Assembly: GCA_965221555.1 (NCBI GenBank) | Contig: OZ244895.1 | Span: 620,001 to 684,000, forward strand | Source: JAJEAD01 sp965221555 | GTDB taxonomy: Bacteria > Pseudomonadota > Gammaproteobacteria > HK1 | Direction of reading: 5' to 3' | DNA: 64,000 nucleotides | Shown here: in pieces, positions 41,087 through 51,556 of the stretch | Layout: each line of letters begins with the position of its first letter | Numbering within the stretch: the stretch's first letter is position 1 | The notes under the pieces: model-generated | What the model was told of the DNA's origin: nothing | Databases searched by the model: none | What the model saw: only the letters and a program-made list of their open reading frames with translations | Made by a program: the position numbers and the translations under genes

Positions 41087-42007
41087 TCAAACGTAGGTCA
41101 ACCACTCGGGATGCGAGTTCTTCCGGCCGTGCACCTGGTCGAAGTAGATGGACTGCAGGGCCTCGGTCACCGGTCCGCGGCTCCCGGCGCCGATGCTTCG
41201 GCCGTCCACCTCGCGAATGGGAGTGACCTCGGCCGCGGTGCCGGTGAAGAAGCACTCGTCGGCGATGTAGACCTCGTCCCGGGTGATGAGGCGCTCCTGC
41301 ACCGAATAGCCGAGATCCTTGGCAAGGGTGATCACGGTGTCCCGGGTAATGCCGGGCAGGGACGAGGTGAGCGCGGGGGTGTAGATGACGTTGTCGCGGA
41401 GCATGAAGAAGTTCTCTCCGCTGCCTTCGGCGACGTAGCCTTGGGGATCGAGCAGCAGCGCTTCGTCGTACCCGTCACGCAGGGCCTCGGAGAGGGCGAG
41501 GATGGAGTTGATGTACTGCCCGTTCGCCTTCGCCTTGCCCATCGCCGCGTTGATGTGGTGCCGGCTGAACGAGGAGGTGCGCACCCGGATGCCGCGTTCC
41601 AGATTCTCCGCCCCGAGGTAGGCGCCCCACTCCCAGGTCGCGATCGCCACATGCACCGACAGGCTGGTGGCGTGGAGTCCCAGCCCCTCGGAGCCGTAGT
41701 ACACGAGGGGGCGCACATAGGCGGACTCGAGACCGTTCTTCGCGATGATCTCTTTCTGGACCTGGTTCAGCGTCGCCTTTTCGTAAGGGATCCTGATCGC
41801 GAGGATCTGCGCGGAATCGAAGAGCCGATCGGTGTGGTCTTCGAGACGGAAGATCGCGGTGCCGCGTTCCGTGCGGTAGGCGCGGACCCCTTCGAAACAG
41901 CCGAGCCCGTAGTGGAGGGTGTGGGTAAGGACATGCACTTTGGCCTCGCGCCACGCCACGTACTCGCCGTCCATCCAGATGAGGCCGTCACGATCCTCCA
42001 TTCCCAT
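41087..42007 (-). CDS. ilvE: Branched-chain amino acid aminotransferase
   Basis: PLP enzyme making Leu, Ile and Val from their keto acids. 306 residues, E. coli type. Seen: IWMDGEYVAWREAKVHVLTH, LHYGLGCFEGVRAYRTERG, FRLEDHTDRLFDSA, YVRPLVYYG, the PLP lysine region GKAKANGQYINSILAL near 155, EALLLDPQGYVAEGSGENFF, and TPALTSSLPGITRDTVITLA. Complete. Confidence 0.97.
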   Translation of the reverse strand: MGMEDRDGLIWMDGEYVAWREAKVHVLTHTLHYGLGCFEGVRAYRTERGTAIFRLEDHTDRLFDSAQILAIRIPYEKATLNQVQKEIIAKNGLESAYVRPLVYYGSEGLGLHATSLSVHVAIATWEWGAYLGAENLERGIRVRTSSFSRHHINAAMGKAKANGQYINSILALSEALRDGYDEALLLDPQGYVAEGSGENFFMLRDNVIYTPALTSSLPGITRDTVITLAKDLGYSVQERLITRDEVYIADECFFTGTAAEVTPIREVDGRSIGAGSRGPVTEALQSIYFDQVHGRKNSHPEWLTYV

Positions 42008-42047
42008 CAGGCCGTCTCCCTGTAACCTTTCGAGCGCCGCACCCGGC

Positions 42048-44945
42048 TCACGCTTCCATCAGTTCGCGCCAGATGCGAGACACCGCCTCCCGGTGCTCGG
42101 AGAACTCTTCCTGCGGCACCACACCGGGAAACTCGTGCAACGCATTCTCGTGCATCTTGGCCCGGTATGCGCGGTACGCGTCGGTCAGGGAGCGTACGTC
42201 GCGCGGCTCCATCAGGCCGGTCTTGTCGCAACCGTCGAGAAGCCGAATGTTGTCGGTGTAGTCCAGGTAGTCACCGAGCCTGCTTGGCCAGCGCAAGACG
42301 AGATATTGCACCACAAATTCGATGTCCGCGATACCACCCGTGCCTTGCTTGAGGTCGAAGGCGGTCTTGGTGTCCCGGCTCAGGTTGGCGCGCATCCGCT
42401 CGCGCATCTCCCTTACCTCTGTTCGCAGGCGCGCCGGTTCGCGAGGCCGCAGGAGGGTTTCCCGGCGCAGCGTCATGAAGCGTTCGCGCAGGGCCCGATC
42501 GCCCGCCACCACGCGCGCGCGCACCAGGGCCTGCTGCTCCCAGGTCCAGGCCGACTCCCTCAGGTATCCGGCGAGACCGTCCAGGCTGTTGACGAGGATT
42601 CCCTTGCCACCGTCCGGCCGGAGCCGGGCGTCGATCTCGTAGAGCACGCCGTCGGTGCTTCGCATGCTGACGAAGTGGATGACGCGCTGCGCGACCCGGG
42701 CGAAGAAGCGGGCGTTGTCGATGACCCGTGGGCCGCTGGTCTGCTGGGCTTCGCCGCTGCTGCCGTGCACGAAGACGAGATCGAGGTCCGAGCCGTAGCC
42801 GAGCTCGAAGCCTCCGAGCTTGCCGTAAGCGACAATGGCGAAGGACGCGGACCGTTCTTCTCCGTCGATCCGGCAGCGTGCTTCACCGTGTCGGGCCACG
42901 AGGTCCGCAATGGCGATGTCCGCCGCCTTGGCCAGCGTGATCTCGGCGATGTCCGTAAGGTGGTCGCTCACCACCATCAGGGGCATGGTGCTCGCGACGT
43001 CCGCCGCCGCGACCCTCAGGGTGTTCGCGTGCTTGAACTGGCGCAACACGGCCAGCTCCTGCTCGGTGTCTCCCGGGGGAACATCGGCAAGGCGTGTCGT
43101 CAGATCTTCGATGAGCGCCGCCCGGTCGAGCGGAGCGTACAGGGTGCGGGGATCGAGCAGTTCGTCGAGGAGTAGCGGATGGCGACCCACCTGCTGGGCG
43201 ATCCACGGGCTGGCGCGACACAGGCGCACGAGCTGCGAGAGCGCAATGGGGCGTTCGCGCAGAAGGGCGATATAGACGCTGCGCCGCGCGAAGGTCTCGA
43301 TGACTTTGAGCGTCCGGGACAAGGTGCTGCCGGCCGGCCGGCTGCGCCCGCAGGCCCGGAGCAGATCGGGGATCAGGCGCGCGAGACGTTCGCGTCCCCG
43401 CGAGTCGAGGTAACGGATCGCGTGCGTGTCGGCGAAGCGGCGAAGGGTGGCGTAGGCATCCGCGCCGTCCTCGTAACCCGCTTCATCCAGATGCGCGCCG
43501 GCCTCCGCCTCGTCGAGACTCCCGGTCCACACTGCGGCGAGGGGGTCCTCGAGCTGCGCGTCCGCGCTGGCCGGCCCCAGCACCTGGTTGAAGTGGGCGT
43601 GCACCCGGCTGCGATGGCGCTTGAGTTCGAGTGCGAAAGCGGACCAGTCGTCGAACCCCATGCCGGCGGCGAGGCAGGTCCGAGCCTTCTCGTCTTCGGG
43701 AAGGGTGTGGTCCTGCCGGTCCTGCATCTGCTGGATGCGATGTTCGGTGGTGCGCAGGAATCGGTACGCCCGATCGAGGTCTCCCGCCGCGTAGTCCGGG
43801 AGCAGACGCAGCCGTGCGAGCTCGGCGACGACCCGCAGGATGTGCCGGTTGCGCAGCGCCGGCACGCGTCCCCCGCGCACCATCTGAAAGGCCTGGCCGG
43901 TGAACTCGAGCTCCCGGATGCCGCCCGCCCCCAGCTTGACGTGCTCCTCGAGTCCCCGGCGTACGACCTCGTCGCTTATCAGCCTCTTCATCTCCCGTAT
44001 GGACTGGAGCGCCCCGAAGTCGAGGTAGCGCCGGAAGACGAAAGGCCGCAAGCGTTCGAGCAGGCTCGCGCCGTCCCGGGCGTCGCCGGTGACCGGACGC
44101 GCCCGAATCAGTGCATAGCGTTCCCAGTCTCGCCCATGATTCTGGTAGTAGTCCTCCAGCGCGTCGAAGCTGGACACGATGGGGCCCGCGCTTCCGAAGG
44201 GGCGCAGCCGCATGTCCACCCTGAATACGATGCCTTCTTCGCTTCGATCGCTGAGCACCTGCACCAGCATCCGTCCCAGGCGCGCAAAGAACTCCTGGTT
44301 GGCAAGGGCCTTCTTGCCGTTCAAGCACTCGCCCGCTTCCGGAAAGGCAAAGAGCAGGTCGATGTCGGAAGAGAAGTTGAGCTCTTCCGCCCCGAGCTTG
44401 CCGAGCGCATAGATGACGAGGCGCTGGGCCTGTCCCTGCCGGCTCGTCGGTTCGCCCAGGGTGGAGGCGAGCCGGCGATGGAGTACGTCGGAGGTGTACT
44501 GGAGCACCGCGTCGGCGAATGCGGAGGTATCCCCCATGACTTCCTCGAGACCGGCGAGCCCCCCGATATCGCGCCACGCGATGCGCACCATCTCGCGCCT
44601 GCGCATCCGCCGCAGGCCCTGGCGCAGCGCCTCCTCGCCGGGGCTCTCGCCGAGCGCTGCCCGCAGGCGCGTAACATGGCGGGACACGCGCTGGCGTTGG
44701 GCCGCGTCGCCCTCTCCTTGCGCGTAGCAACGCCCGAGGTCTCCGCTCTCGCGAAGGTCGGTGAGCATCTCCGGGTAGCGGGTGCAGCTCTCGGCCACGA
44801 ACTCGCTGCATGCCCAGACCCGCTCGGCGAGGCCCGGCCCCTCGTCCATGCGCCAGGGGGAAATGCCCGCCCTCTCGGCCGCCTCGGCATAGCGCTCGGC
44901 GCGCCGCGCGGCGAGGCTTTGGAGGGTTTCGGGCAGGGAGGGCAT
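42048..44945 (-). CDS. glnE: Bifunctional glutamine synthetase adenylyltransferase/deadenylase
   Basis: Adenylylates glutamine synthetase to inactivate it and removes AMP to reactivate it, under PII control. 965 residues. Two nucleotidyltransferase domains are visible: the deadenylase half with GKLGAEELNFSSDIDLLFAF near 190, and the adenylylating half with GKLGGFELGYGSDLDLVFVH near 700. Between them lie RELEFTGQAFQMVRGG and the C-terminal-type IADIEFVVQYLVLRWPSR and FPGVVPQEEF. Follows upstream of ilvE with a 40-bp gap, as in several gammaproteobacteria. Confidence 0.98.
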   Translation of the reverse strand: MPSLPETLQSLAARRAERYAEAAERAGISPWRMDEGPGLAERVWACSEFVAESCTRYPEMLTDLRESGDLGRCYAQGEGDAAQRQRVSRHVTRLRAALGESPGEEALRQGLRRMRRREMVRIAWRDIGGLAGLEEVMGDTSAFADAVLQYTSDVLHRRLASTLGEPTSRQGQAQRLVIYALGKLGAEELNFSSDIDLLFAFPEAGECLNGKKALANQEFFARLGRMLVQVLSDRSEEGIVFRVDMRLRPFGSAGPIVSSFDALEDYYQNHGRDWERYALIRARPVTGDARDGASLLERLRPFVFRRYLDFGALQSIREMKRLISDEVVRRGLEEHVKLGAGGIRELEFTGQAFQMVRGGRVPALRNRHILRVVAELARLRLLPDYAAGDLDRAYRFLRTTEHRIQQMQDRQDHTLPEDEKARTCLAAGMGFDDWSAFALELKRHRSRVHAHFNQVLGPASADAQLEDPLAAVWTGSLDEAEAGAHLDEAGYEDGADAYATLRRFADTHAIRYLDSRGRERLARLIPDLLRACGRSRPAGSTLSRTLKVIETFARRSVYIALLRERPIALSQLVRLCRASPWIAQQVGRHPLLLDELLDPRTLYAPLDRAALIEDLTTRLADVPPGDTEQELAVLRQFKHANTLRVAAADVASTMPLMVVSDHLTDIAEITLAKAADIAIADLVARHGEARCRIDGEERSASFAIVAYGKLGGFELGYGSDLDLVFVHGSSGEAQQTSGPRVIDNARFFARVAQRVIHFVSMRSTDGVLYEIDARLRPDGGKGILVNSLDGLAGYLRESAWTWEQQALVRARVVAGDRALRERFMTLRRETLLRPREPARLRTEVREMRERMRANLSRDTKTAFDLKQGTGGIADIEFVVQYLVLRWPSRLGDYLDYTDNIRLLDGCDKTGLMEPRDVRSLTDAYRAYRAKMHENALHEFPGVVPQEEFSEHREAVSRIWRELMEA

Positions 44946-44998
44946 CTGCGGCTGCGCGGCAGCGTGCGCCTGTTCCGGAGCGGTGCCGGGCAGGTTGT

Positions 44999-45466
44999 CT
45001 ACCTCTCTATACGGGCCGGAGGGTCGTCACGCCGCTGGAACTCGCCGTCGAGCGTGACGCCGCCATCGGCGCCACGGGCGGACGAGGCGGCGAAGTGGGG
45101 GCGAAGGCGGGCGCGCAGCCAGTTCAGCAGGAGCCCCCGGCGCAGCGGCGGTATCAGCGCGGCGAAGCCGATCGCATCCGTCGCCAGACCAGGGGTCAGC
45201 AGGAGCACTCCGGCCAGGACGAGTACGACCCCCTCCAGCATTGCGAGCGCGGGAACCTCCCCGCGTCTCGTCGCGTGCTGGACTTCCCGCAGTGTTTGCA
45301 GTCCCTGGGCCCGTACCAGCGCCGCCCCGACGACAGCCGTCGTGATGCACAACAGGATCGCGGGCAGAGCGCCGATCACCGAACCTACCTCGATGAGGAT
45401 GAAGAGCTCGACGAGCGGCGTGGCGACGAAGCCTGCGAGCAGGAGCGGGAAGAGCCTGGTTCTCAT
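44999..45466 (-). CDS. fxsA: FxsA family membrane protein
   Basis: 155 residues, three to four helices. Seen: LLLAGFVATPLVELFILIEV, SVIGALPAILLCITTAVVGA, then ALAMLEGVVLVLAGVLLLTP followed by GLATDAIGFAALIPPLRR, the signature of FxsA/YtzA (DUF cytoplasmic-membrane family that relieves phage T7 exclusion in E. coli). The C-terminal tail is soluble and charged. Physiological role unclear. Confidence 0.9.
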   Translation of the reverse strand: MRTRLFPLLLAGFVATPLVELFILIEVGSVIGALPAILLCITTAVVGAALVRAQGLQTLREVQHATRRGEVPALAMLEGVVLVLAGVLLLTPGLATDAIGFAALIPPLRRGLLLNWLRARLRPHFAASSARGADGGVTLDGEFQRRDDPPARIER

Positions 45467-45692
45467 GCGCGACCGAACCTTGAGGACCGTCGAAGGCGCA
45501 CCGGCGGCGCGGCGTCATCGGGCGGTGAACGAGTAGCGGGCATTTCGGGGGCCAAGTGGAGCAACCGACCGATCGAGACCATGAGACGATAATGTACCGC
45601 CAGGGCCGATACATCTGCATGGGGATGCCCGCAATGCAATTCAAGCCGAACGCCGTCCGATCCCGGGTGCGCGGCCGCCGCTACGGGCGCTG

Positions 45693-46271
45693 ATGCCGGC
45701 CCGCATCGCCGCGACCGCGGGGGCGCTCGCTCTCATCGCCGCCGCGTTCGTCTCCGGCTACCTGATCCAGGAGTGGCTTGCGCGTCCCGCCACGGTGGCC
45801 GCGGAGTCCCCGACTCCCCGTGACGACTACCGCCCCGATTTCCAGTTCGTCGATCAGCACGGGGCGCTGCGACGCATGGCCCACTGGGACGGAAACCTGG
45901 TTGTCGTCAATTTCTGGGCGACCTGGTGCTCACCCTGTCTCGAGGAAGTTCCGGTGCTGATCGCGCTGCAGTCGGAGTATCACGCGCGGGGGGTGCGCTT
46001 CGTGGGGCTCGCGCTCGACGACATCGAGGCGGTACGCACCTACGCGCAAGAGGTGGGTCTCAACTATCCCAGCGCGGCGGGCGATGCTGCGCTGCTGGAC
46101 CTGATGCGAAGCTTCGGAAACGCAACGCAGGCGCTTCCCTTTACCGTATTGGTCTCTCCGAGCGGGCAGGTGGTCGAGCGCTACACCGGTCCGCTTGCCC
46201 GGGACGAGCTCGCAAGCAGGCTCGACGAGCTGCTGGCGGGACGCAGTCCGCAAGCGGCCCGGGAGTCCTGA
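45693..46271 (+). CDS. TlpA/ResA-like membrane-anchored thioredoxin
   Basis: 192 residues. N-terminal signal anchor (AGALALIAAAFVSGYLIQ), then a periplasmic thioredoxin fold with NFWATWCSPCLEEVPVL near 75: catalytic WCSPC. Followed by VRFVGLALDDIEAVRTYAQE and a cis-Pro region QALPFTVLVSPSGQVVERYT. Probable reductant of periplasmic disulfides; its position before aroQ-accBC matches other gammaproteobacteria. Target unknown. Confidence 0.9.
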   Translation: MPARIAATAGALALIAAAFVSGYLIQEWLARPATVAAESPTPRDDYRPDFQFVDQHGALRRMAHWDGNLVVVNFWATWCSPCLEEVPVLIALQSEYHARGVRFVGLALDDIEAVRTYAQEVGLNYPSAAGDAALLDLMRSFGNATQALPFTVLVSPSGQVVERYTGPLARDELASRLDELLAGRSPQAARES

Positions 46272-46375
46272 AGTCGTCTCGCGTAACGGCGTGGACCGAG
46301 AGAATGAGAAAAATGTAGAATCTTGTGGATAACGGCTACGAACTTCGGCCAACACACCGAAAACTTGACAACTCC

Positions 46376-46819
46376 ATGTCACACATCCTCCTTCTCAACG
46401 GGCCCAACCTCAACTTGCTCGGGACGCGCGAGCCCGAGCACTACGGGGCCGAACGACTCTCCGACATAGAGGCCCGACTCGAAGCGCTCGCGAGTGCGGA
46501 CGGTCATCGCATGAGCTGTTTTCAGAGCAATGCCGAGCACGAGCTCGTAGACCGGGTGCAACGCGCGCCGGATGAGGAAGTCGGGTTCATCCTCATCAAT
46601 CCCGCCGCTTTCACCCATACCAGCATCGCGCTGCGCGATGCCTTCGCCGCGGTGGCGATTTCCTTCATCGAGATTCATCTCTCCAACGTGCATCGTCGTG
46701 AGCCTTTTCGCCACCGCTCCTATCTTTCCGATCTGGCGCTCGGCGTGATTGTCGGGTTCGGCCCCCAGGGGTACGAGCTCGCATATCGTGCCGCCGCGGC
46801 CCGACTTGCCCGAGCCTGA
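46376..46819 (+). CDS. aroQ: 3-dehydroquinate dehydratase, type II
   Basis: Dehydrates 3-dehydroquinate in the shikimate pathway. 147 residues from ATG 46376 (MSHILLLNGPNLNLLGTREP). Seen: NGPNLNLLGTREPEHYG with the catalytic Tyr of the lid loop, FQSNAEHELVDRV, INPAAFTHTSIALRDA, and EIHLSNVHRREPFRHRSYLS with the catalytic His. With aroB and aroK in the same window, three shikimate genes lie at two loci. Stop is 2 bp before accB. Confidence 0.97.
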   Translation: MSHILLLNGPNLNLLGTREPEHYGAERLSDIEARLEALASADGHRMSCFQSNAEHELVDRVQRAPDEEVGFILINPAAFTHTSIALRDAFAAVAISFIEIHLSNVHRREPFRHRSYLSDLALGVIVGFGPQGYELAYRAAAARLARA

Positions 46820-46821
46820 GG

Positions 46822-47301
46822 ATGGACATTCGCAAGATAAAGAAGCTCATCGAGCTGCTGGAGCAGTCCGAGGTGGACGAGATCGAGATCCACGAAGGTG
46901 AGGAATCGGTGAGGATCCGGCGCAGTCCGCCGGTGGTCGCGGCTCCGGGGGCGGGAGTCTCCTATGTTGCGGCTCCCCCGCCCGCCGCCCTTGCCCCGGC
47001 GCCGGCGGCGCCCGCCGCGCCGGAGCCCGCGCCCGCCGCCACGGAAGCGGAAGCATCGGGCCACACCGTGACCTCACCGATGGTGGGCACCTTCTTCTCG
47101 GCTTCTTCCCCGGGATCGCGACCCTTCGTCAATGTCGGCCAGCGCATCGAGGTCGGCGACACCCTGTGCATCATCGAGGCGATGAAGATCCTCAATCAGG
47201 TGGAAGCGGACTGCGCCGGGCTGGTCACCGCGGTGCTGGCGGAAAACGGCCAACCCGTGGAGTACGACCAGCCGCTCTTCGTCGTCGATCTCGACGCCTG
47301 A
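46822..47301 (+). CDS. accB: Acetyl-CoA carboxylase biotin carboxyl carrier protein
   Basis: Carries biotin between the carboxylase and transferase in fatty-acid synthesis. 159 residues. Seen: MDIRKIKKLIELLEQSEVDE, a Pro/Ala linker of about 35 residues, and the biotinyl domain ending EAMKILNQVEADCAGLV, where the Lys of AMKI is biotinylated. ATG follows the aroQ stop by 2 bp; accC follows after 7 bp. An operon is clear. Confidence 0.98.
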   Translation: MDIRKIKKLIELLEQSEVDEIEIHEGEESVRIRRSPPVVAAPGAGVSYVAAPPPAALAPAPAAPAAPEPAPAATEAEASGHTVTSPMVGTFFSASSPGSRPFVNVGQRIEVGDTLCIIEAMKILNQVEADCAGLVTAVLAENGQPVEYDQPLFVVDLDA

Positions 47302-47308
47302 GACCCGG

Positions 47309-48649
47309 ATGCTCGAGAAGGTCGTCATTGCGAATCGGGGCGAGATTGCGCTGCGTATCCTGCGTGCGTGCCGGGAGCTCGGGATCAAGACGGTGGCGGT
47401 GCATTCGTCCGCGGACCGGGACCTGATGCACGTACGCCTCGCCGACGAGTCGGTATGCATCGGTCCGCCCCCCGCCTCGGAGAGCTACCTGAACATTCCG
47501 GCCATGGTGAGTGCGGCGGAGGTCACCGACGCGTCGGCGGTTCATCCGGGCTATGGCTTCCTGTCCGAGAACGCGGACTTCGCCGAGCGCGTCGAGCAGA
47601 GCGGGTTCCAATTCATCGGTCCGCGACCCGACACCATCCGAATCATGGGCGACAAGCTCGAAGCAATCGCGTGCATGCGGGCCGCGGGCGTGCCCTGCCT
47701 GCCCGGCTCCGATGGCGCGCTCGGAAGCGACCGAGACGAAGCGCAGCGCATGGCCCGGGAGATCGGTTATCCCGTCATGATCAAGGCGGTGGGCGGCGGC
47801 GGTGGTCGCGGGATGCGGGTGGTGCGCGGCGAAGCGGAGCTGGAGCGCGCGATTTCGGTGACCCGGGCCGAGGCCCGATCCGCTTTCGGCGACGATCGCG
47901 TCTATCTCGAGAAGTACCTGGAGCGCCCCCGGCATGTGGAGTTCCAGGTCCTCGCCGACCACCATGGCAATGTGGTTTCGCTCGGCGAACGGGACTGCTC
48001 GGTCCAGCGGCGTAACCAGAAGGTCATCGAGGAGGCTCCCGCCCCTGGCATCACGCCCGAGCTGCGGCAGCGCATCGGCGCGCGCTGTGTGCGCGCCTGC
48101 GAGGACATCGGCTACCGTGGCGCGGGCACCTTCGAGTTCCTCTACGAGCAGGGCGAGTTCTACTTCATCGAGATGAACACCCGGATCCAGGTCGAGCATC
48201 CGGTCACCGAAATGGTGACTGGAGTCGATCTGGTGAAAGCGCAACTGAAAAGCGCGGCGGGCGAGGAGCTGAGCATCCGCCAGGACGAGATCGCCATCCG
48301 GGGCCACGCCATCGAGTGTCGCCTGAACGCGGAGCATCCGCACAATTTCATGCCTTCGCCGGGTCGTATCACCCTGTTCCACCCCCCTGGCGGGCCCGGC
48401 ATTCGGCTCGACAGTCATGTCTACGATGGCTACGAAGTGCCTCCCTTCTACGACTCCATGATCGGCAAGCTGATTGCCCACGGTGAGGATCGCGAATCCG
48501 CGCTCGCGCGCATGCGCACCGCGCTCGACGAGATCGTCATCGACGGCATCGCCACCAACACTCCGCTGCACCAGGAGATCTGCGGGGATCCCGCGTTCCG
48601 GGAGGGCGGGGTGGACATCCACTTCCTGGAAAGAAAGCTCGGCATCTGA
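47309..48649 (+). CDS. accC: Acetyl-CoA carboxylase, biotin carboxylase subunit
   Basis: ATP-grasp enzyme that carboxylates the biotin on AccB. 446 residues. Seen: EKVVIANRGEIALRILRACR, VHPGYGFLSENADFAERVE, the glycine-rich lid KAVGGGGGRGMRVVRGE near 155, KYLERPRHVEFQVLADHHGN, ERDCSVQRRNQKVIEEAPAP, FYFIEMNTRIQVEHPVTEMV and GHAIECRLNAEHPHNFMPSP. Complete; only about 40 bp separate its stop from a transposase remnant. Confidence 0.98.
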   Translation: MLEKVVIANRGEIALRILRACRELGIKTVAVHSSADRDLMHVRLADESVCIGPPPASESYLNIPAMVSAAEVTDASAVHPGYGFLSENADFAERVEQSGFQFIGPRPDTIRIMGDKLEAIACMRAAGVPCLPGSDGALGSDRDEAQRMAREIGYPVMIKAVGGGGGRGMRVVRGEAELERAISVTRAEARSAFGDDRVYLEKYLERPRHVEFQVLADHHGNVVSLGERDCSVQRRNQKVIEEAPAPGITPELRQRIGARCVRACEDIGYRGAGTFEFLYEQGEFYFIEMNTRIQVEHPVTEMVTGVDLVKAQLKSAAGEELSIRQDEIAIRGHAIECRLNAEHPHNFMPSPGRITLFHPPGGPGIRLDSHVYDGYEVPPFYDSMIGKLIAHGEDRESALARMRTALDEIVIDGIATNTPLHQEICGDPAFREGGVDIHFLERKLGI

Positions 48650-48689
48650 CCCGGCGCCCTGCTCTCGGCCACCTCCGGTCAAAGGCCAC

Positions 48690-48942
48690 GCGAATCGGCG
48701 ACCCGCCCGAGGCACTCGACCCGCTCGCGCGGATGCGCTGGCGACTCGACATCGCCCGGGATCAAGCGCGGTACGCTCGGCGCAAGGCAGTGGTCGCGCC
48801 CGTCAACGGCCAGAGCAAGCACGCCCGACGGCTTCCGCCACTTCTCCCTGCGCGGTATCAAGGCCGTCGATTACGAGTGGACGGGGGTCAGCCGGTGTCA
48901 CCACGTGCTCAAGCTGTTCGCTCACCGCGCCCGCACGCCCAT
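48690..48942 (+). pseudogene. C-terminal remnant of an IS1182-like transposase, frameshifted
   Basis: One frame reads ARMRWRLDIARDQARYARRK then AVVAPVNGQSKHAR; after one extra base near 48829 the next frame continues GFRHFSLRGIKAVDYEWTGV and SRCHHVLKLFAHRA. Together this is the end of a DDE transposase of the IS1182 type (YxxRKAxVEPVFGQIKxARGF..F.LRG..KV..EW.L....HN.LKLF). The catalytic Glu of EPVFG is now APVNG. No upstream two-thirds and no terminal repeats are left, so it is a dead scar directly after accC. Confidence 0.75.
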
Positions 48943-48960
48943 CCAGCCTGACCCACACCG

Positions 48961-49262
48961 CGAACCCCTTGCGCCCGCGCCCCAAAGTACTCACTACACC
49001 TCGTCTCACTACACCCAGCTCTCTTTGGGATAAAGAGATTTATCTTTAAGAATAATTCCGCTTAATCCTGACCCATTACTCCGGCCGCAACGCCGTACAG
49101 ACTCCTGGCACCCGTGCCCCAACGTACTCACCGCACCTTCACCCTTGAATGCATATCAGGATTATTCTTTACACAAAATACTATTTTGCTCTGATCGATT
49201 GCCCCAACGGCAACGCTGTACAGAGGCTTGGCGCGTGTGACTCAAGCTGCTTGCCACTACAC
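48961..49262. repeat. Three degenerate direct repeats, AT-rich, with an inverted pair
   Basis: Units share CAACGCCGTACAGACTCCTG, then GGCACCCGTGCCCCAACGTA, then CTCACCGCACC, with copies near 48961-49000, 49086-49137 and 49209-49262 (spacing about 136 and 123 bp). Units one and two also carry an inverted pair: AAGAATAATTCCGCTTAATC... in the first and ATCAGGATTATTCTTT in the second. TAAAGA-GATTTA-TCTTTA near 49032 is a small hairpin. Base composition is far lower in GC than the flanks. No coding function seen. Confidence 0.5.
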
Positions 49263-49509
49263 TGTGCCTTCAAGTCTGCTTTCTCGTCGCTTGGCTTAAC
49301 TTGTTGATCACACAACTGTTATGCCATTAGGAGCAGCCTTCCTTCGTCCCCTCGGCGAGTTTTTCGGGTTGGCAGTGCTTGAGATCTGTCTGCTAAGCCG
49401 GGTTAAGATGATCGCTCGGGGGGTCCCCTACCGAAGCAGTCCGCGGAGACGGACGGGCAGGGATGATGGTGATTCAGGACTCGTTTCTCGCTCTCTTGCG
49501 TCGCGCAAA
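49263..49509. other. Leader region upstream of fis
   Basis: Mixed-composition sequence without a recognised gene; an ATG at 49321 is in frame with fis but its translation is unlike the family. TTGAGA at about 49380 with TTAAGA 18 bases on is a weak promoter candidate. Confidence 0.35.
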
Positions 49510-49851
49510 ATGCTCTTGTCAGCGCCGGGACGAGACGCCGGCGTGAGCGGGCCCGCCCGCGACCCCGCTGCGGATGCATCTCTGAGCGTCGACGCGGCAC
49601 TCGCGGCCGCGACGGAGAACGGCCAGGTCCGACTGGAGGACTGCGTAAGCGCGGCGCTCAGGCATTACTTCGAGACGCTCGACGGGCACGAGTGCCGGGA
49701 CCTCTTCTCGCTCGTGATGGGGGAGGTCGAGAAGCCCCTGCTCGCGATGGTGCTCGATCGCAGCGGCGGCAGCCGGACCAAGGCGGCGCAAATGCTCGGG
49801 ATCAACCGGGGCACCCTGCGCAAGAAGCTGCAACAGCACCGGCTGGATTGA
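49510..49851 (+). CDS. fis: DNA-binding protein Fis
   Basis: Nucleoid-associated bending protein and growth-phase regulator. 113 residues from ATG 49510, slightly longer than the usual 98; the exact start is uncertain because several starts are in frame upstream (ATG 49321 is the farthest). Seen: ALRHYFETLDGHECRDLFSL, MGEVEKPLLAMVLDRSGGSR, and the helix-turn-helix TKAAQMLGINRGTLRKKLQQ at the C-terminus, which defines Fis. It precedes purH, the order found in many gammaproteobacteria with dusB-fis-purH. Confidence 0.95.
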   Translation: MLLSAPGRDAGVSGPARDPAADASLSVDAALAAATENGQVRLEDCVSAALRHYFETLDGHECRDLFSLVMGEVEKPLLAMVLDRSGGSRTKAAQMLGINRGTLRKKLQQHRLD

Positions 49852-49954
49852 TCCCGCATCCCGCACCTGTTCGCTCCGCCGGGGCGTCCGCGCCGGCACT
49901 CCCTTGCGCGCTGCGCGGGTGCAAGCCCGGCCCGGGCGCCGGAGGAGGCCTCCG

Positions 49955-51520
<1,566 letters not shown>

Positions 51521-51556
51521 GCGCCGGCACTCTGTGGTCCCTGCGCTCCCCGCCGC

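Noticed and set aside
48474..49049. 191-residue plus frame spanning the accC end and the following region
   Set aside because: It starts inside accC in another frame and does not follow the transposase remnant's reading.
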